A DNA stretch of 37,453 bases, from NCBI GenBank assembly GCA_017302435.1, contig JAFLDL010000044.1, positions 1 through 37,453 of the forward strand, written 5' to 3'. Positions 35,683 to 37,453 of this stretch are shown piece after piece. The stretch is from Candidatus Accumulibacter necessarius. GTDB taxonomy: Bacteria > Pseudomonadota > Gammaproteobacteria > Burkholderiales > Rhodocyclaceae. The position numbers and the translations under genes were made by a program. Numbering within the stretch: the stretch's first letter is position 1; every line of letters starts with the position of its first letter. The notes beneath the pieces are model-generated. The model saw only the letters and a list, made by a program, of their open reading frames with translations, had not been told where the DNA came from and ran no database searches.

Positions 35683-36031
35683 AGAACCGGGCCAGGAGCC
35701 TTTGCCGGCCATTCCCGCTAAGCGCTACTTCACGATTGGTGAGGTCAGCGAGCTATGTGGCGTCAAACCCCACGTCCTGCGCTATTGGGAGCAGGAATTC
35801 TCCCAGCTCAGGCCAGTCAAACGTCGGGGGAATCGCCGTTATTACCAGCACCATGAAGTTCTGCTGGTGCGCCGTATCCGGGAGCTCCTTTACAGTCAGG
35901 GTTTCACGATCAGCGGCGCTCGCAACCGTCTCGACGATGCCGTGCCGGAGGTGGCCGCAAATTCGTCGGCCTTGACTCCGGCGATGCTGCGCGTGGAACT
36001 GTTGAGCATCGCAGAAACGCTGCGGCCATGA
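35663..36031 (+). CDS. MerR-family transcriptional regulator (ihfA-linked)
   Basis: The 122-residue protein has an N-terminal MerR winged helix, [20 protein letters not shown] followed by [20 protein letters not shown], with a coiled-coil dimer helix ([20 protein letters not shown]). There is no metal- or drug-binding C-terminal domain and no Cys cluster. Very similar short MerR proteins lie behind ihfA in many proteobacteria, and their target is unknown. ATG 35663 and ATG 35666 are both possible. The start lies inside ihfA, so it is translationally coupled. The tRNA-Pro promoter overlaps its 3' region. Confidence 0.9.
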   Translation: MMEVSHKEPGQEPLPAIPAKRYFTIGEVSELCGVKPHVLRYWEQEFSQLRPVKRRGNRRYYQHHEVLLVRRIRELLYSQGFTISGARNRLDDAVPEVAANSSALTPAMLRVELLSIAETLRP

Positions 36032-36046
36032 GGCCCCGTTTTCAGT

Positions 36047-36052
36047 TATAAT
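36047..36052 (+). promoter_or_regulatory. -10 box of the tRNA-Pro promoter
   Basis: TATAAT, a perfect sigma-70 -10 hexamer, lies 12 bases before the tRNA. The transcript would begin around 36059, leaving only a few leader bases. The -35 region (about 36024-36029) overlaps the end of the MerR gene and is weak. Confidence 0.65.
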
Positions 36053-36063
36053 TCCTGTGTTGT

Positions 36064-36140
36064 CGGGGCGTGGCGCAGCCTGGTAGCGCACTTGCATGGG
36101 GTGCAAGGGGTCCCGAGTTCGAATCCCGGCGCCCCGACCA
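36064..36140 (+). tRNA. tRNA-Pro (anticodon GGG)
   Basis: The 77-base cloverleaf has an acceptor stem CGGGGCG/CGCCCCG, a D-arm with the AGCCTGGTA loop, an anticodon stem CTTGC/GCAAG around ATGGGGT (anticodon GGG), and a T-arm CCGAG-TTCGAAT-CCCGG. The discriminator is A, and the terminal CCA is encoded. GGG reads proline CCC and CCU codons. Confidence 0.97.
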
Positions 36141-36150
36141 ATCACACAAG

Positions 36151-36182
36151 AAGCCAAGCCGGCTTTGCCAGCTTGGCTTTTC
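36151..36182 (+). terminator. Rho-independent terminator after tRNA-Pro
   Basis: AAGCCAAGC (36151-36159) pairs with GCTTGGCTT (36171-36179) in a 9-base-pair stem; GGC/GCC can extend it inward. A short T-run (TTTT with the last stem bases) follows. It lies 10 bases after the tRNA CCA. Confidence 0.75.
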
Positions 36183-36216
36183 GTATTGCCTGTTCTGACA
36201 GCCCCTTGCCGTTCGC

Positions 36217-37323
36217 TTGTCGATCGATGCACACGACACAACCCAAGCGGCATTGATCGACAGATTGACCTTTATGCAGCGGCTTCTCCCCCTGGCCGCG
36301 TTCCTCGGCGGTGTGGTCTGGGATGTTCTGACCATCGGCCAGCGAGTCAGAACCATGGACTTCTGGCGCCTTGGCGCTTTTCTGCTCGGAGCCGCCCTGC
36401 TTGCCGTCTGGTTGGCCCATCGCCAAGCTCGGGAACTCACTGCCCCGCCAGCCGAAAAGGGCTGGCGGGGGCACCTCGTCAGGTTCAGATGGCAGGCCCC
36501 CTATCTGCTGCTCCAGTTCTTTTTTGGCGGCATCTTTTCGGCTCTCTTCATTCTCTACTTCAAGAGCTCAGGTCACCTCGGTACCTGGCTGATGGCCAGT
36601 TTTCTCGGCATTCTCCTGGTCGCCAACGAATTTGCCGGAAAACACCTTGGCCAACGTTTCACCCTGATTTGGGCTTTGTTCGCGCTTAACGCAATCCTGC
36701 TCTTCAATTTTGCCTTGCCGCATGCCATCGGCAGCCTCGATCCCCTCTGGTTTTATGTTTCCACTGGTTCGGGCGTCGTATTGACCCATGGTCTGTGGCG
36801 GCTGGCGCCGGGAAAGCCTGGAATGATCTTCCCCGCGTGGGGATTGGCCGGTGTACTGTTGCTGGCCTGGAGCCTCGACATGATCGCACCGGTACCTCTG
36901 GTCAGGCAGGACATGGCGATAGGACACGATTTCCTGCAAGACGGAGGTCGATATGCCCTAAAGGTGGAGAGCGCGCCAGCCTGGCAGTTCTGGCGGGATC
37001 AGGCACCCGTTGTCCACCTTATGCCGGGAGAGAATCTGTACGGTGTTTCGGCAGTGTTCGCCCCATTAGGCGTCACGGCGGCCCTTGAACACCGCTGGGA
37101 GGTTCGCGAAGACGGCAGTTGGCGGCACGTTTACCGGAACCGATTTCATAGTACTGGTGGCAGAGAACGGGGCTTTCGCGGCTACTCGTGGGTACTGAAC
37201 CCACAGCCTGGCGACTGGCGATTCATCGTCTCAACTCAGGACGGGAGAACCATCGGCATCCTCCCCGTGCGAGTCGAGCGGGGAACGCCGCTGCCCGGAG
37301 GAATGCTGATCCGGGAATTCTAG
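36217..37323 (+). CDS. DUF2914 domain-containing membrane protein
   Basis: The protein is about 368 residues from TTG 36217. The N-terminal 220 residues hold about six to seven membrane segments ([56 protein letters not shown] and others). The C-terminal 145 residues form a soluble domain ([20 protein letters not shown], with [20 protein letters not shown]) typical of DUF2914. No function is known for this domain. The start is uncertain: TTG 36217, TTG 36253 and ATG 36274 are all in frame, and the conserved part begins near [14 protein letters not shown]. It is a single-gene unit behind the tRNA terminator. Confidence 0.82.
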   Translation: MSIDAHDTTQAALIDRLTFMQRLLPLAAFLGGVVWDVLTIGQRVRTMDFWRLGAFLLGAALLAVWLAHRQARELTAPPAEKGWRGHLVRFRWQAPYLLLQFFFGGIFSALFILYFKSSGHLGTWLMASFLGILLVANEFAGKHLGQRFTLIWALFALNAILLFNFALPHAIGSLDPLWFYVSTGSGVVLTHGLWRLAPGKPGMIFPAWGLAGVLLLAWSLDMIAPVPLVRQDMAIGHDFLQDGGRYALKVESAPAWQFWRDQAPVVHLMPGENLYGVSAVFAPLGVTAALEHRWEVREDGSWRHVYRNRFHSTGGRERGFRGYSWVLNPQPGDWRFIVSTQDGRTIGILPVRVERGTPLPGGMLIREF

Positions 37324-37359
37324 CAACCTCCTAAGAAACAGAACGAGTTCAGATTGTTT

Positions 37360-37453
37360 TCATGCTGGCGCGGGCGTCGGATTGATGTCGAAGCCCAGGG
37401 CGGCGGCGCGACGCTTGAGGGCGGCGATGGTCCGCTGGCGCTGCTGTTCTTCG
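37360..37453 (-). CDS. C-terminal end of a gene running off the right edge, possibly a transposase
   Basis: On the minus strand a frame enters from the right edge and ends at TGA 37362-37360 after about 30 residues: EEQQRQRTIAALKRRAAALG, then FDINPTPAPA. A basic, Ala/Arg-rich helix with a short Pro-rich tail resembles the C termini of some IS transposases, but the fragment is too short to be sure. No terminal inverted repeat is visible in the last 130 bases. Confidence 0.4.
   Translation of the reverse strand, partial: EEQQRQRTIAALKRRAAALGFDINPTPAPA

Noticed and set aside
36064-36140. tRNA-Pro as an integration site for a mobile element
   Set aside because: No integrase gene or direct repeat of the tRNA 3' end was found downstream; a normal terminator and a DUF2914 gene follow.

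Overview
The window reads as chromosomal DNA of a GC-rich betaproteobacterium, most likely from Rhodocyclales (Accumulibacter/Dechloromonas/Azonexus-like). The pointers are a PEP-CTERM exoprotein with a sigma-54-type promoter, a GNAT/beta-carbonic-anhydrase fusion, a DUF2788 protein behind argG, and the translation block thrS-infC-rpmI-rplT-pheS-pheT-ihfA-merR-tRNA-Pro. The genus is inferred from gene content and not proven. No plasmid, prophage or CRISPR signature is visible; mobile DNA is limited to one decayed IS110-type remnant and a possible transposase tail at the right edge.

Layout. (1) 1-660: ADP-heptose synthesis gene rfaE2. (2) 808-4430, minus strand: an operon-like run (MBL-fold hydrolase, alkaline-phosphatase-superfamily enzyme, HNH nuclease, HDOD signalling protein). 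(3) 4591-17769, plus strand: leucine/isovalerate catabolism (liu). A PaaI-type thioesterase and isovaleryl-CoA dehydrogenase (liuA) are separated from liuB-liuC-liuD-liuE by a block holding the GNAT-carbonic anhydrase fusion, an EamA transporter, a second acyl-CoA dehydrogenase, a decayed thioesterase, a PEP-CTERM gene and an IS110 remnant. (4) 17795-20381: two tandem Cys-rich mini-proteins (DUF1289 type), a second MBL-fold hydrolase and a membrane-bound class III adenylate cyclase. (5) 20569-25078: argD-argF-argG, DUF2788, ppnP and yajQ. (6) 25312-28323: a SNF2-family helicase. (7) 28510-36140: the conserved translation block, with infC starting at ATC and several leader or terminator hairpins. 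(8) 36217-37323: a DUF2914 membrane protein, then a partial minus-strand gene at the edge.

How they work together. LiuA, LiuB+LiuD, LiuC and LiuE together form the complete route from isovaleryl-CoA to acetyl-CoA plus acetoacetate. ArgD-F-G cover three late steps of arginine synthesis. The thrS-pheT block supplies two aminoacyl-tRNA synthetases, IF3, L35 and L20, followed by IHF-alpha. I found no clear undescribed multi-gene system. The best leads are the acetyltransferase/carbonic-anhydrase fusion beside the acyl-CoA genes, the paired DUF1289 mini-proteins ahead of an MBL hydrolase and cyclase, the long structured thrS leader, and the sigma-54 control region of the PEP-CTERM gene.
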